Position numbers and translations under genes: made by a program. DNA of 64,000 nt. It comes from Mesorhizobium sp. NBSH29. GTDB taxonomy: Bacteria > Pseudomonadota > Alphaproteobacteria > Rhizobiales > Rhizobiaceae. Shown in pieces: positions 37,255 to 45,588 of the stretch. Numbering within the stretch: the stretch's first letter is position 1; every line of letters starts with the position of its first letter. Below the pieces are notes generated by a model. It worked only from the letters and a program-made list of their open reading frames with translations. It was not told the origin of the DNA and searched no databases. The stretch is from the NCBI RefSeq assembly GCF_015500055.1, contig NZ_CP045492.1, positions 2,490,501 through 2,554,500 of the forward strand, read 5' to 3'.

Positions 37255-37593
37255 GTCTTTCTGGGCGCCGTCTATTTGTTTTTTTTCCAGCTCAATCTCG
37301 ATCACAGATATTTTACTTAACAGTTCGGTCGATACCCGCTTGAGGAAGCGCTTGTGCCGACCATCTGGCGCAAACGACGCCGCGAGCATGTGGTCACCGA
37401 TAACCCTGTGCGCCTCGGCGCCGTAGTATTCACGGTATAAAGCCGCGGCGTGCAGAACGTCGTCATCGGTCGGTTCGCGCCGCCGGTCGCGCCGTTCGGC
37501 AGCATACATCAGAAGACCGCCGACAATCGCCGCCACGTACCATGTGGCAAGCCCCTTATAAAACCATGTGACTATCGTGCTGAATGTCTCCAT
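37219..37593 (-). CDS. Small membrane-anchored protein, unknown
   Basis: This 124-residue protein has one N-terminal helix (FYKGLATWYVAAIVGGLLMY) followed by a basic and helical cytoplasmic part. Its 3' end overlaps the helicase gene by 36 bases in convergent orientation. No domain is recognised and the ribosome-binding site is weak. It could be an accessory of the operon or an unrelated island gene. Confidence 0.5.
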   Translation of the reverse strand: METFSTIVTWFYKGLATWYVAAIVGGLLMYAAERRDRRREPTDDDVLHAAALYREYYGAEAHRVIGDHMLAASFAPDGRHKRFLKRVSTELLSKISVIEIELEKKQIDGAQKDLLGPKNIRCDL

Positions 37594-37686
37594 AGATGCA
37601 GACTATATTCAACATTTAGATTTGTCAGCGATAATTGTGACGATTAGTCCGTGGACGATCCGTCTACATGCTGGCGCATTGCGCCG

Positions 37687-37905
37687 ATGTTGGACTATCG
37701 CAGAGTCTTGGCCGAGAACGTGAAAACAGCGAGGAAAGCCCTCGACCTGTCGCAGGAGTCACTCGCCCTGGAGGCGGATATCGATCGCACCTACGTCAGC
37801 GGAATTGAGCGAGGCAGGCGGAACCCGTCGCTGACCATGATCGCCAAGCTGGCCGAGCGGCTGAAGACGACGCCGGCAGCACTCCTGACGCCGCCAGAGT
37901 CCTGA
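37687..37905 (+). CDS. XRE-family helix-turn-helix regulator
   Basis: This 72-residue protein is a single Cro/C1-type helix-turn-helix domain: LSQESLALEADIDRTYVSGI, then ERGRRNPSLTMIAKLAERL. A GTG 12 codons upstream (37651) is an alternative start. It is probably the element's repressor. It lies convergent, three bases from the stop of the phage-type gene at 37909. Confidence 0.82.
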   Translation: MLDYRRVLAENVKTARKALDLSQESLALEADIDRTYVSGIERGRRNPSLTMIAKLAERLKTTPAALLTPPES

Positions 37906-37908
37906 AGC

Positions 37909-38349
37909 TCAGCCGTCCAAAATCTTCGCGCCGCGCACGGTGGCGAGCCCTTCAAGCACCGCGATCCGCACGAAGTCGGCAGGCGCCTGCTTCGAGTGGC
38001 CGTCGTTGAGCGCCTGGATATGTCCGGCGTTGTTCGTGATGTGGATTTCTCGGTTCGTGCCAATGTCGAACGCCTCGATGACTGGCGCGCCGGCCTCGAT
38101 TGTCGCGACGGAGTTCGCGTCGCCAGTCGAGCCCATAGTGCCGGGAACGCGGGCCGGAAACAGCCCCTCAAAGGCGCGATCCAACTCCGGCGTCCAGTTC
38201 GAGCGGGCCGTGCCCGTATCGACCGGCGTCCCCTCGACTACGGAGCGGAGCACGACTTTGGCGCAGTCCTTCATTGCCCGCTCAACGTTTCCCTCGGCCC
38301 GCACGGCGATGCGGTCGAGCCTATTTGCCAAGTCATCAAGTCCGGCCAT
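37909..38349 (-). CDS. HK97 gp10-like phage protein
   Basis: This 146-residue protein shows the pattern of HK97-gp10/minor tail component proteins of phage head-tail connectors: an N-terminal helix with LANRLDRIA, the motif GTPVDTGTARSNW and a beta-rich rest. Such proteins help complete the neck or tail. It marks the island as phage-derived. AAGGA precedes the ATG. Functional importance in this element is unknown. Confidence 0.72.
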   Translation of the reverse strand: MAGLDDLANRLDRIAVRAEGNVERAMKDCAKVVLRSVVEGTPVDTGTARSNWTPELDRAFEGLFPARVPGTMGSTGDANSVATIEAGAPVIEAFDIGTNREIHITNNAGHIQALNDGHSKQAPADFVRIAVLEGLATVRGAKILDG

Positions 38350-38490
38350 GGCCGAGTTCCTTTCAATCGCATACGGAGCCGGGGGCCGGCGGTAGTTCGG
38401 TGTCGTATTCCGTCAGTGAATGTCTTTAGGCATGCTGTCGCGCTGCGCCCGGTAGACGAGGAGCGCCATGAGGGGGTCCCCATCTTCGAG

Positions 38491-38808
38491 CTAAGGCCGC
38501 AGGCGCGGGTGAACCGCGCCTGCATGCGCGTCCAGTGCCCAGGGTTCCCGGACGAATATCAGGACGTTTGCCGCCCCCGACATCGCCGGGATGACCACCG
38601 GCCGGTAGCCAAGGTTGAGAAGCCTCTCGGCGTGGTGGACCTGCATGTAGACGTCGTCGGCATAGCGGTCGAGGTCGAGCCCGGCCTCTACCCAGAGGTC
38701 CTTGACCTGCACCACGGGGCATCCGGCGAGGCAGCCCATCATCCGGGCACGGTGCGCCTTGCTGCGGCGGGCTAGCTCGATCATCGCCGGGTCGCGGGAT
38801 CGGGCCAT
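38491..38808 (-). CDS. Hypothetical island protein
   Basis: This 105-residue protein starts MARSRDPAMIELARRSKAHR, then has ALDAHAGAVHPRLRP at its end. No domain is recognised. It starts two bases after the stop of the preceding 38811-39077 gene, so it belongs to the same minus-strand phage-type operon. GGAG is seven bases before the ATG. Confidence 0.55.
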   Translation of the reverse strand: MARSRDPAMIELARRSKAHRARMMGCLAGCPVVQVKDLWVEAGLDLDRYADDVYMQVHHAERLLNLGYRPVVIPAMSGAANVLIFVREPWALDAHAGAVHPRLRP

Positions 38809-38810
38809 GG

Positions 38811-39077
38811 TCAGGCTCCCTTCATGTAGGAGCCGCCCCGGTCGAGGCTTGGCCACACGGACTGCCCCCTTGCGCCAACCGGCATGCCTCCCACGAAGGC
38901 TGCGGGCGCGGAGGTCAGGTCTACACTCGTCCAACCGACGAGCGCGTTCGGCTCGCCAAGCAGAATTTCGGCTGCGACGCGCGCAGCCGATGCCGATGCG
39001 CCGACCGCTAGCGCGAAATTGAGCCCGTCAGCGCGGCGGTGTTCCTCGCGGACAGGAAAGAATGCAAAGGTGGCCAT
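38811..39077 (-). CDS. Hypothetical island protein
   Basis: This 88-residue protein begins MATFAFFPVREEHRRADGLN and is rich in alanine and glycine. Its start codon is preceded by GAGGAGAA, which overlaps the end of the gene at 39080. The tight spacing on both sides shows it is a member of the minus-strand operon. No known domain is seen. Confidence 0.55.
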   Translation of the reverse strand: MATFAFFPVREEHRRADGLNFALAVGASASAARVAAEILLGEPNALVGWTSVDLTSAPAAFVGGMPVGARGQSVWPSLDRGGSYMKGA

Positions 39078-39079
39078 GG

Positions 39080-39820
39080 TTAGTTCTCCTCGTTGTCATC
39101 TCGAATTTCTGGGGCGTTGAGTGCGGCCCGGTCTCGGGCGCGGAGGGCGATGCCGATGCTGCCCTCGGCAGATGCACGGCCAGCCTCAAAGGCGCGGTCG
39201 TCTAGGACCGCCCGTTGGGCGAGTTCGCTCACTTCCATGATGGCAGCCTGCACGGCCCGGTGATCGTCTCCGACCAAGCGATCGGCGAGTTCGTGCGGCG
39301 AGAACGGACGTTCGCTATGCGGCATCCGGCCGACCTGCGAGGCGAGCACCGCGCCAAGCTCGCGGTCCTTCGTGGATACCGCGAGAGCCGCAAGGCTCGC
39401 GAGCTCGACCTTGCCCGCATGCTCGAGCTGCTGGATTAGCCGGCTCCGACGCTCGCTGCCGAGGCTGTCGCGCATCAGCATCTGGATGCTGGAATTGTAG
39501 TGCGTCCCTGCGTCCTCGACCGAGCGCCGAAGGGCGTCGATTTCACGCAACCGGGTCGTTCGGGCGTCGAGGCTGGAACGCTTCAGGTCCGCCCGCAACC
39601 CGCCGAGGGCACGACCGACGACCTGTGATCGCTGGGAGGGTGTGAGGTCGTACAGGGTGGCTTCGAGCTCTTCCCGGCGCTTTGCCACCCGTACGTTCAT
39701 CTCGGATATGCGCTTGGCGTTCTCCGAGTGGAGCTCGCGTGCCCGCGTGAGCGAGGCCTTGATCGACGTCACGTCGACCCACGGCTTCGTCAGGGTGGGT
39801 GGAGCCTTCTTAGTTGCCAT
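39080..39820 (-). CDS. Hypothetical island protein with coiled-coil region
   Basis: This 246-residue protein is mostly helical and charged. Residues about 20-115 (RELHSENAKRISEMNVRVAK and following) are heptad-like and could form a coiled coil. The start at 39820 is chosen for the GGAGAA site nine bases upstream; an upstream ATG at 39910 lacks one. It begins the operon running down to 37909. It could be a scaffold or connector protein by position, which is a guess. Confidence 0.6.
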   Translation of the reverse strand: MATKKAPPTLTKPWVDVTSIKASLTRARELHSENAKRISEMNVRVAKRREELEATLYDLTPSQRSQVVGRALGGLRADLKRSSLDARTTRLREIDALRRSVEDAGTHYNSSIQMLMRDSLGSERRSRLIQQLEHAGKVELASLAALAVSTKDRELGAVLASQVGRMPHSERPFSPHELADRLVGDDHRAVQAAIMEVSELAQRAVLDDRAFEAGRASAEGSIGIALRARDRAALNAPEIRDDNEEN

Positions 39821-39990
39821 CTGGTCTTCTCCTTCGTCGTTGAGCGTCACGCTCAACCAGGCCGGAGGACCTTGGCGCGGGTCACAGCCCGCAGGAGCGT
39901 CCACCTCCATTGAGGTGACCGGATCGGCCCATCGGCCGATCCGTAGACGTTCTCAGCATGGCTCGCTGCCATGCCGGATCGGACCAGCAC

Positions 39991-40224
39991 TTACGCCGCT
40001 GCAAGCAGCTTCTTCGCCCAATTGCGCTGATACGCTGCCGGCAATTCGCTCGCGATTAAGTCAAGCGCTGCATGCCCAGGCCCCATCTCAAGCTGAAACG
40101 CACGCATACCCGCCCATGCGGTCGCCGCAGCGACCCGCTTCCTCTCGGTGTCGAGGTGCGAGAATCGCTCGATGTCCACGCGCTTTGGCCTGATAGTGAT
40201 TGTCTTCTTCTTCGCATTGCTCAT
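39991..40224 (-). CDS. Small basic island protein
   Basis: This 77-residue protein begins MSNAKKKTITIRPKRVDIER and is basic. AGGAGA stands eight bases before the ATG at 40224; a GTG six bases earlier is too close to it. The sequence suggests a small DNA-binding or accessory protein, but no family is recognised. Confidence 0.55.
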   Translation of the reverse strand: MSNAKKKTITIRPKRVDIERFSHLDTERKRVAAATAWAGMRAFQLEMGPGHAALDLIASELPAAYQRNWAKKLLAAA

Positions 40225-40271
40225 TGTCACTCTCTCCTATTGGTTGGTTATCTATGGACGTCGCCCTCGGC

Positions 40272-40712
40272 CTAATGGATAGAATTAGGCTCGTAAGATG
40301 GCACCGAATCGCCTTCTTGCTCCCGATGAGCCCGGATGATCGAGGGAGTCCGACGATCGGGACCCCGCTCCATGTGGTCGTGCCAGACCTGCCGAGCCTC
40401 TTCTAAGGCCCGAGCTTCAAGCTCAAATGCCCAGAGTCCAGCCGAAGCCGTGTTTTCGGGCATCTTGTTGGCCCTGGCGCCCACTGCCACAATGGCCAGC
40501 ACCAGTTCGGGTGGCAGCGCGCAATCAATCAGATCCCCGGCGTCTAGAGCCAGCTTTGCAAGTAAAGCCATCCGCCTCGGTTCAAGGTCAAACGAGGCCC
40601 CGACGAGCGATCCGACGATTTGTTGGACCTTCGCGATTGCGACAAGGTCACTTGCAAATACCCGCGTCCTCTCGACCGACACAGGGCGCCGGTCCTCAAC
40701 GATCATGTTCAT
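40272..40712 (-). CDS. Hypothetical island protein
   Basis: This 146-residue protein has a helical centre (SDLVAIAKVQQIVGSLVGAS) and a polar C terminus. No domain is recognised. AAGGA lies before the ATG at 40712. It is divergent from the gene at 40836, and the 123 bases between them are AT-rich and likely to contain both promoters. Confidence 0.55.
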   Translation of the reverse strand: MNMIVEDRRPVSVERTRVFASDLVAIAKVQQIVGSLVGASFDLEPRRMALLAKLALDAGDLIDCALPPELVLAIVAVGARANKMPENTASAGLWAFELEARALEEARQVWHDHMERGPDRRTPSIIRAHREQEGDSVPSYEPNSIH

Positions 40713-40835
40713 GCCTTTTCCTTTCGTAGCTTATCGCCCTCCTGCTGGGGCACAGGAAAAAGGATGACAGATGGATGATGCTGTTGGAACTAAACATTTG
40801 ATTTTAAAGGGCATCAATAGTACAAACTGCATCCC

Positions 40836-41225
40836 ATGAGAGAGATACGTTGGACCTCAGACATTATTGAGAAGCAGCGCCAGCTACGACCGGGTGACAG
40901 GAACTATTCCAACGAATGGGTAATGATCCGCGCGTACGCGCTGCACCTGAACGACCAGGGCGTGAGACCGACGTATGCACGTATCCGGGAGATGCTGGAC
41001 AGTCTTGGACGCGGCTACACCGGCCAGCCCTGCCAGATATTCGAGGCCTTGCGGCGGCTCTATATGCACGGGTTGCTGGATCAATATCCGAACGGGAGGC
41101 GGGTGCGGGTGGGCGATAGGTTGTATCGGAGCATAAGGGCGGCGGCGAAGGGTGAGCACTGCCGACAGTCGGCAGTTGCCGAGCGCATCGCTAAAGGCGA
41201 GCCCGGCTGGTCGTTCATTGACTAA
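40836..41225 (+). CDS. Hypothetical island protein, possible winged-helix
   Basis: This 129-residue protein contains two helices and a possible wing (RPTYARIREMLDSLGRGYTG, then GLLDQYPNGRRVRVGDRLYR), which resembles a winged-helix arrangement. It is one of the few plus-strand genes in the right half of the island. It could be a regulator. Its 3' end overlaps the gene at 41222 by four bases on the other strand. Confidence 0.5.
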   Translation: MREIRWTSDIIEKQRQLRPGDRNYSNEWVMIRAYALHLNDQGVRPTYARIREMLDSLGRGYTGQPCQIFEALRRLYMHGLLDQYPNGRRVRVGDRLYRSIRAAAKGEHCRQSAVAERIAKGEPGWSFID

Positions 41226-41464
41226 TCGGCAGACGACGCCCGCGTCCCCTTGGCGTGCTCGGATGCCATGGCCTCCCACAGCGCCTCGGGGAACGGGTCA
41301 AGGCGCCAAAACTGAGCGCCGGTCGGGCGGCCATACTGGCTCACGAGCTCGTCGCCGCCGCCCTCAAGCGCGACGATGCCGGGAGCCGTTCCCTCCAGCG
41401 AGCGGGCTAGGCGCTCGGCCTCGCGCAGGTCGCGCAACGTGTCAGACCAGGAGCGCGACGCCAT
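41222..41464 (-). CDS. Small island protein, unknown
   Basis: This 80-residue acidic protein begins MASRSWSDTLRDLREAERLA. Its start lies inside the 3' end of the terminase-like gene (23-base overlap), which fits coupled translation. No domain is recognised. Confidence 0.5.
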   Translation of the reverse strand: MASRSWSDTLRDLREAERLARSLEGTAPGIVALEGGGDELVSQYGRPTGAQFWRLDPFPEALWEAMASEHAKGTRASSAD

Positions 41465-41963
41465 CGAGCCCCTCCGCGAGGGCAAGGTCACCCTGCACTT
41501 GCTGGTACTTCTCCAGGAGGGCGATGAGCGAAGTCCTGTCCTCGGATGGCATGCGGGCGATCACCATCGGGTCGAGTGCGCCGGAGCCAGATGCTTCCCC
41601 TGCAACCTGTAGGAACGAACCGAGCCGTTCGGGCCACCGCAACCGCAGCAACACCTCAGTCAACCGGTCCGAGGGGCGCACCTCGTCGAAGGAGCGCGTG
41701 AAGGCATGCCCGAGGACGGCGGTGAATGCGTCGTCCATGGCCACGGCGTACCGCGCCCGAAATTCGTGGTCACGGCGGCGGTGATCATGAATGGTGGATG
41801 TGCTGACCCCGAGCTCCTCGGCGGCGCGCTTGGGGCTCCCCGTGCGGCCGATGATTTCCAGGACCGCGTCCTCCACCTCTGGCGACCACCGACGATCCAA
41901 CTCGGGCCGTCTGCGCCCCTCGGCAAACCGGAGGGCAGCCTCCTCGGTTCGATCCTTAGCCAT
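41442..41963 (-). CDS. Small terminase-like helix-turn-helix protein
   Basis: This 173-residue protein has a helix-turn-helix near residues 35-60 (SPKRAAEELGVSTSTIHDHR), followed by HEFRARYAVAMDDAFTAVLG. This is the arrangement of phage small terminase subunits and related terminase-like regulators. In satellites a private TerS redirects helper packaging. The ATG at 41963 follows GGAGG; the frame is open up to 42296 but without a site or family resemblance. Confidence 0.6.
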   Translation of the reverse strand: MAKDRTEEAALRFAEGRRRPELDRRWSPEVEDAVLEIIGRTGSPKRAAEELGVSTSTIHDHRRRDHEFRARYAVAMDDAFTAVLGHAFTRSFDEVRPSDRLTEVLLRLRWPERLGSFLQVAGEASGSGALDPMVIARMPSEDRTSLIALLEKYQQVQGDLALAEGLDGVALLV

Positions 41964-42890
41964 ATGATGCCTCCGTGCCTTATATCCCGTGCACCGTGCG
42001 CCCCGTGGGCTCGCCCGCACGCCAGCACTTCTCAAAATTTTGAATCCGCTACGCTGGGACACCCCGTTCCAGGGGAGCCCACGGGGCATATGGAGACCCC
42101 AGGACGCCGGCCTGCTGCTCCGGGGAAGTGGGTTGTTTCGCCCTTCTCGTCGGGCTTGGGGCCGGGCCGGGGAAAAGGCTCCCTCCAAGTGCTTGCAATG
42201 CTTGGCCTTTTCGGCCTCCCGGAGGGACGTAAGACAGACGATCCCTTGTGTCTGCGCCCCAGGCCGCCGCTTCGCTGCTCTGCCGCTGGCACCCACACCA
42301 ACGTGCCGACTCCGGCCTTGCCCTCTCGGTCGGGCTGGCTACGCTGGTGCTAGCGTGGGCGTCGCCTGCGGCACTCGCGAGGAAGGTATGGCTGGGAGGC
42401 CTCCATTATCCTCGCGCGCGAGGACATACGGAATGCAGGCGGCCATCGAGACGTCGCCAAGGCTTGGAGAGCAGCGCCGAAGTACACGCCATGCCTGAAG
42501 GTCGAAGCCAAGGCGGCGGCATTCCCTATCGACCAGGGAGAGGCCCCATATGGGCTACAGGCCTGAATGCTTTGAGGACGCTTCGGTCGTTTTGGGAAAG
42601 CTATGCGTCCGGTCTAAGTGCATGATCCGTAAGAAAAATGACGCTTTAGACGCCTGACGCTTCGTTTTCGACTTCTGCGTACCGGAATTTCTCGTCGCTC
42701 CGGCTCATATGCCCCTAAGTCCGGCCCATGATCCGAAGCTGAATTTTCATAGAACCGATTTATATACTGTCTAAAGTGTCCTTAGTGTCTAAGTATAAGA
42801 TATATATAGCTTTTTCGTCTGACACTTTGAGGATCGGAAGCGTCTCTAAGTGTCCGGTCCCGTGCATCCCGTGCATCGGATGAAACCGGG
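41964..42890. other. Long island intergenic region with candidate origin
   Basis: No convincing gene was found in these 927 bases. The left part (41964-42640) is GC-rich, with an open frame at 42354-42566 that has plausible codon use but no start. The right part (42700-42860) is AT-rich and contains the repeated AGTGTC words described separately. Confidence 0.5.
42771..42855. other. Candidate replication origin with iteron-like repeats
   Basis: Four copies of a (T)AA/TAGTGTC word lie here: CTAAAGTGTC (42771), TTAGTGTC (42782), inverted GACACTTTGA (42821) and CTAAGTGTCC (42846). They flank an AT-rich tract, AAGTATAAGATATATATAG (42791-42809). The region lies directly after the 3' end of the primase-helicase gene. 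P4-type satellites replicate from repeats recognised by their primase-helicase, so an origin is a reasonable inference. Confidence 0.45.
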
Positions 42891-42917
42891 GCCCTCCCTC
42901 GGTGGTGAAGGGAGGGC
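42891..42917 (-). terminator. Hairpin after the primase-helicase gene
   Basis: A 9-bp perfect stem, GCCCTCCCT with AGGGAGGGC, with a 9-base loop lies eight bases beyond the stop codon on the minus strand. No T tract follows, so it may be a stabilising or Rho-assisted terminator. Confidence 0.5.
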
Positions 42918-42925
42918 ATCGCCAG

Positions 42926-45244
42926 TCAGTCGAACATGCCGGAGGCGCCAAGGCGCTCCTCAAAGAGCCGTCGAGCCTCGGCCAGCGGTGGAACGGTCCA
43001 GGCCCTCTCGCCGGTCTTCGTCTTGCCGGTCTGAAGGCCGAGCGACCTTCCAGCCGTCGCCAGAGCACGATGGCTGGCCTTGGCGCTGAAGACCCTGTTC
43101 GTCTTCAGGAAGCGGTCGTAGTCTTCCAGAAGTTCCCCCTTCGAAACCGGATCGAGTTCCGCAGGTCCCTGGTCCCAAGCGACAAGCTCCGTGACAGGCA
43201 GTGATCCTCGATCCAGCAGCGCCATCCACCACTTCGACGCAGGATCAAGGCTCAAAGCCTTTTGTTCAGCAAGTGCCTGCGTCTTCGGGATGCCACGAGA
43301 AGGGTGCCAACCTTCGATGTCCATCGCCAGCAGGTCGTGGAGCATCGCGGCAAGACCGCCAGCCGCCATCTGGGCGTTGAGCGCTCCAAAGAAAGCCTTA
43401 TCGTTGCGGCGTGCATCAGACACGTCGAAGACCGCAAACCTCCGAGCATCGAGCCCTGCGGGAATGACCCACTCGTTGTTGCTCGCCATCATCAGGTGGA
43501 TGAGATTGCGGCCGGGGACGATGTCAGCGCCCTTGCCCTCGAACGCTATGACCGGCTCCGTCACGAGCTGTTTCAACACTCCTTCCGCCTCCTTGTGCCC
43601 CGGCCAGAACGCCTCGTCGGCGAACAGGAAGGCAACGGTGCGCAGGTGGGCGTTGAACCGACCAGCAAACTGAGCAGGCGACGAAACCGTGAGGCCGTGT
43701 GTCCCCGTGATCTGCATGAGTGCGCGGCCGAGCGTACCCTTGCCGGTTCCTTCCCGACCGCGAAAGGTGATCGCCGCTTCAGGCGATGTGCCTGGGTGCT
43801 GGAACATGAAGGCCATCCAGCGCAGGACATAGTCCGAGGATGCGCGGTCTCCCGAGCACAGCACCTGCTCAATCAGTTCGCGCATTGTAGACCAATTGCC
43901 TGGCTTCGGCTCGACCGCCCAGCCACGCCAGAGGTTGAGCTTGCCGCGATCACGTCCCTCAGGATCAAGCACGATGCCGGGATACTTGCGCCGACGAGGG
44001 CTTGCCAGCCAGAGTTCGGCAACACTGACTTCACGCCGACTGCCCATTGCCTTCACACGCTCATCCTCATGAAAGTGGAGAAAATCGGCGCGAGACATCT
44101 TGGTCCACAGGCGACGCGGCGGATCGAAGATGCCATCCTCGTCTTCCATGAACACCGCGAACTTGCCGCCATTGAGGACGACGCAGAAGCGCTCGTTCAT
44201 CTGTTCGATGAGGTCACGCTCCCGAGGTTCAGGTGCGTCCGTTTCTTCTACAGGGAAATCGTCCACTGGGTCCGACCGTTCTGCGGCCTCGACCAGATCG
44301 CCACGACCTGCTTCGTGCAGCGCCTTGTAAAGGGTAAGGCGCGTCACCGACTCAGGGCGATCCCTGCCGAAAGACTCCCACCTTGCACGCGCCGTGTTGA
44401 GCCTGTCGGAATAGTCCGGGTCTGTCGCGCACCAGTCGAGGAAGGCGTCGATACCATCCCCGCCAGTCGCATGGTGGCAGGCCATGGCGATTGGAAGCCA
44501 GAGGTCGTTGCTGCCGAAATCGCGCGCATCCAGGCCTTCCAGGAGCTTCGAAAGCTGTTCGGAAGTCATCGCGCCGTCTACGGTCGCCGAAGATGCTGCC
44601 GGCCTCCGTAGCAAGGTCAGAAGCGCATCCGGTACGTTCGGCACGGTCATATCGGAACCGAACAAAGGATCCCAATCGTAACGACGGCCGTTTGGATGCA
44701 CCGAAGGAGGAACGACCACCTGGCGGCCGACAGTCTTGAACTCAATGCCTGGATAAAGTTCAGGCAATGCGTCGCGCACCCGCATATCCGCAGGCTTGCG
44801 CATGTACAGGTGAAATCCACCGCCTCCTGTCTCTACCGTTGGCCCATGAGGCAATCCCATATCTGCGATCAGCCGCGCGAGCGGATTGTCACCAGCCGGG
44901 TAGTTCCTCGGGTCAGCGTCAATCACAAGCTGGTCGTCCCTAAGCCGAGCGCCAAGGTTCTTCCCGCACGCAAGATGCGCCGCCGCCTCTGTTTCGGTCA
45001 GCGGCGTTTGACGGCGCCAGCCGCTATGCAGCGGGGCCTTGCCGATGGGGCGGCCCTTGGCATCGACGGCGTCGCGGCGGTGGAGCGGGATGAGGTCGAG
45101 GAGCAATGGCGTCGCCGCCACCGAGGGCGCGGCATCCTTGAAACCGACGTCGCGCTTGAACTCCGCTCCGTCTTTCTCCAGAAGCCTGCTCTCGGGCGCG
45201 TCGATGACAGCGGCGCGCCCGCTCTTCGTTTCAAGCGGGCTCAT
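42926..45244 (-). CDS. Primase-polymerase/SF3-type helicase of the island
   Basis: This 772-residue replication protein has an N-terminal bifunctional primase-polymerase domain: GKAPLHSGWR near residue 68, the metal-binding VIDAD (Asp109 and Asp111), GGGFHLYMRKP at 141-151 and PPSVHPNGRRYDW at 179-191. The C-terminal helicase part has Walker A GREGTGKGT at 496-504 and FADEAFW at 541-547, as in DUF5906/VirE-like proteins. The ATG overlaps the stop of the alpA gene by ATGA. It probably initiates replication of the excised element. Confidence 0.85.
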   Translation of the reverse strand: MSPLETKSGRAAVIDAPESRLLEKDGAEFKRDVGFKDAAPSVAATPLLLDLIPLHRRDAVDAKGRPIGKAPLHSGWRRQTPLTETEAAAHLACGKNLGARLRDDQLVIDADPRNYPAGDNPLARLIADMGLPHGPTVETGGGGFHLYMRKPADMRVRDALPELYPGIEFKTVGRQVVVPPSVHPNGRRYDWDPLFGSDMTVPNVPDALLTLLRRPAASSATVDGAMTSEQLSKLLEGLDARDFGSNDLWLPIAMACHHATGGDGIDAFLDWCATDPDYSDRLNTARARWESFGRDRPESVTRLTLYKALHEAGRGDLVEAAERSDPVDDFPVEETDAPEPRERDLIEQMNERFCVVLNGGKFAVFMEDEDGIFDPPRRLWTKMSRADFLHFHEDERVKAMGSRREVSVAELWLASPRRRKYPGIVLDPEGRDRGKLNLWRGWAVEPKPGNWSTMRELIEQVLCSGDRASSDYVLRWMAFMFQHPGTSPEAAITFRGREGTGKGTLGRALMQITGTHGLTVSSPAQFAGRFNAHLRTVAFLFADEAFWPGHKEAEGVLKQLVTEPVIAFEGKGADIVPGRNLIHLMMASNNEWVIPAGLDARRFAVFDVSDARRNDKAFFGALNAQMAAGGLAAMLHDLLAMDIEGWHPSRGIPKTQALAEQKALSLDPASKWWMALLDRGSLPVTELVAWDQGPAELDPVSKGELLEDYDRFLKTNRVFSAKASHRALATAGRSLGLQTGKTKTGERAWTVPPLAEARRLFEERLGASGMFD

Positions 45245-45489
45245 GACAGCGCCTCCCTGCCGAACGACTCTACGAACTCCCGCAGGTCGCGCACGGCATA
45301 CAGGACCTTCCGGCCCATCTTGATGTATCGCGGGCCACCGCCGCGCGAGCGCCACTCGGCAAGCTGAACCGCCGAGATGCTGGTGAAGACGGCTGCGTCT
45401 TCTGTATCGAGGTATTCCCTGTGCGGCGTCCTAAGACCCGCTTCGATGCGATCGAGGCGCACCAGTGCCTCTCTGACAAGGTGTTCCAT
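45241..45489 (-). CDS. AlpA-type helix-turn-helix regulator / excisionase
   Basis: This 82-residue protein ends with the excisionase-like MerR-type domain: YLDTEDAAVFTSISAVQLAE, WRSRGGGPRYIKMGRKVLY and a final VRDLREFVES. In satellites such proteins activate integrase or act in excision. Its stop overlaps the primase start by four bases. A direct repeat CCGATC-N5-CCGATC lies upstream of its start. Confidence 0.82.
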   Translation of the reverse strand: MEHLVREALVRLDRIEAGLRTPHREYLDTEDAAVFTSISAVQLAEWRSRGGGPRYIKMGRKVLYAVRDLREFVESFGREALS

Positions 45490-45502
45490 GTTCGGCTCCT
45501 TT

Positions 45503-45519
45503 CCGATCTATGTCCGATC
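45503..45519 (-). promoter_or_regulatory. Direct repeat upstream of the alpA gene, possible operator
   Basis: CCGATC occurs at 45503-45508 and 45514-45519, 11 bases apart, i.e. about one helical turn, and 14 bases from the alpA start. Such spacing suits binding of a small helix-turn-helix protein. No experimental motif is known to match. Confidence 0.3.
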
Positions 45520-45588
45520 GGGAAAGGCTACCGAGGCGGCAGGTCATGACATACCAACACTTCATGCCGGACCGTGTGGAGGGCGTTT

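Noticed and set aside
41964-42296. N-terminal extension of the terminase-like gene
   Set aside because: The frame is open, but the extension lacks a ribosome-binding site and looks like translated non-coding sequence. The ATG at 41963 has GGAGG at proper distance.
42354-42566. Open frame ending KVEAKAAAFPIDQGEA on the plus strand of the island
   Set aside because: It has coding-like composition but no ATG, GTG or TTG with a ribosome-binding site and no recognised domain. It may be a gene remnant.
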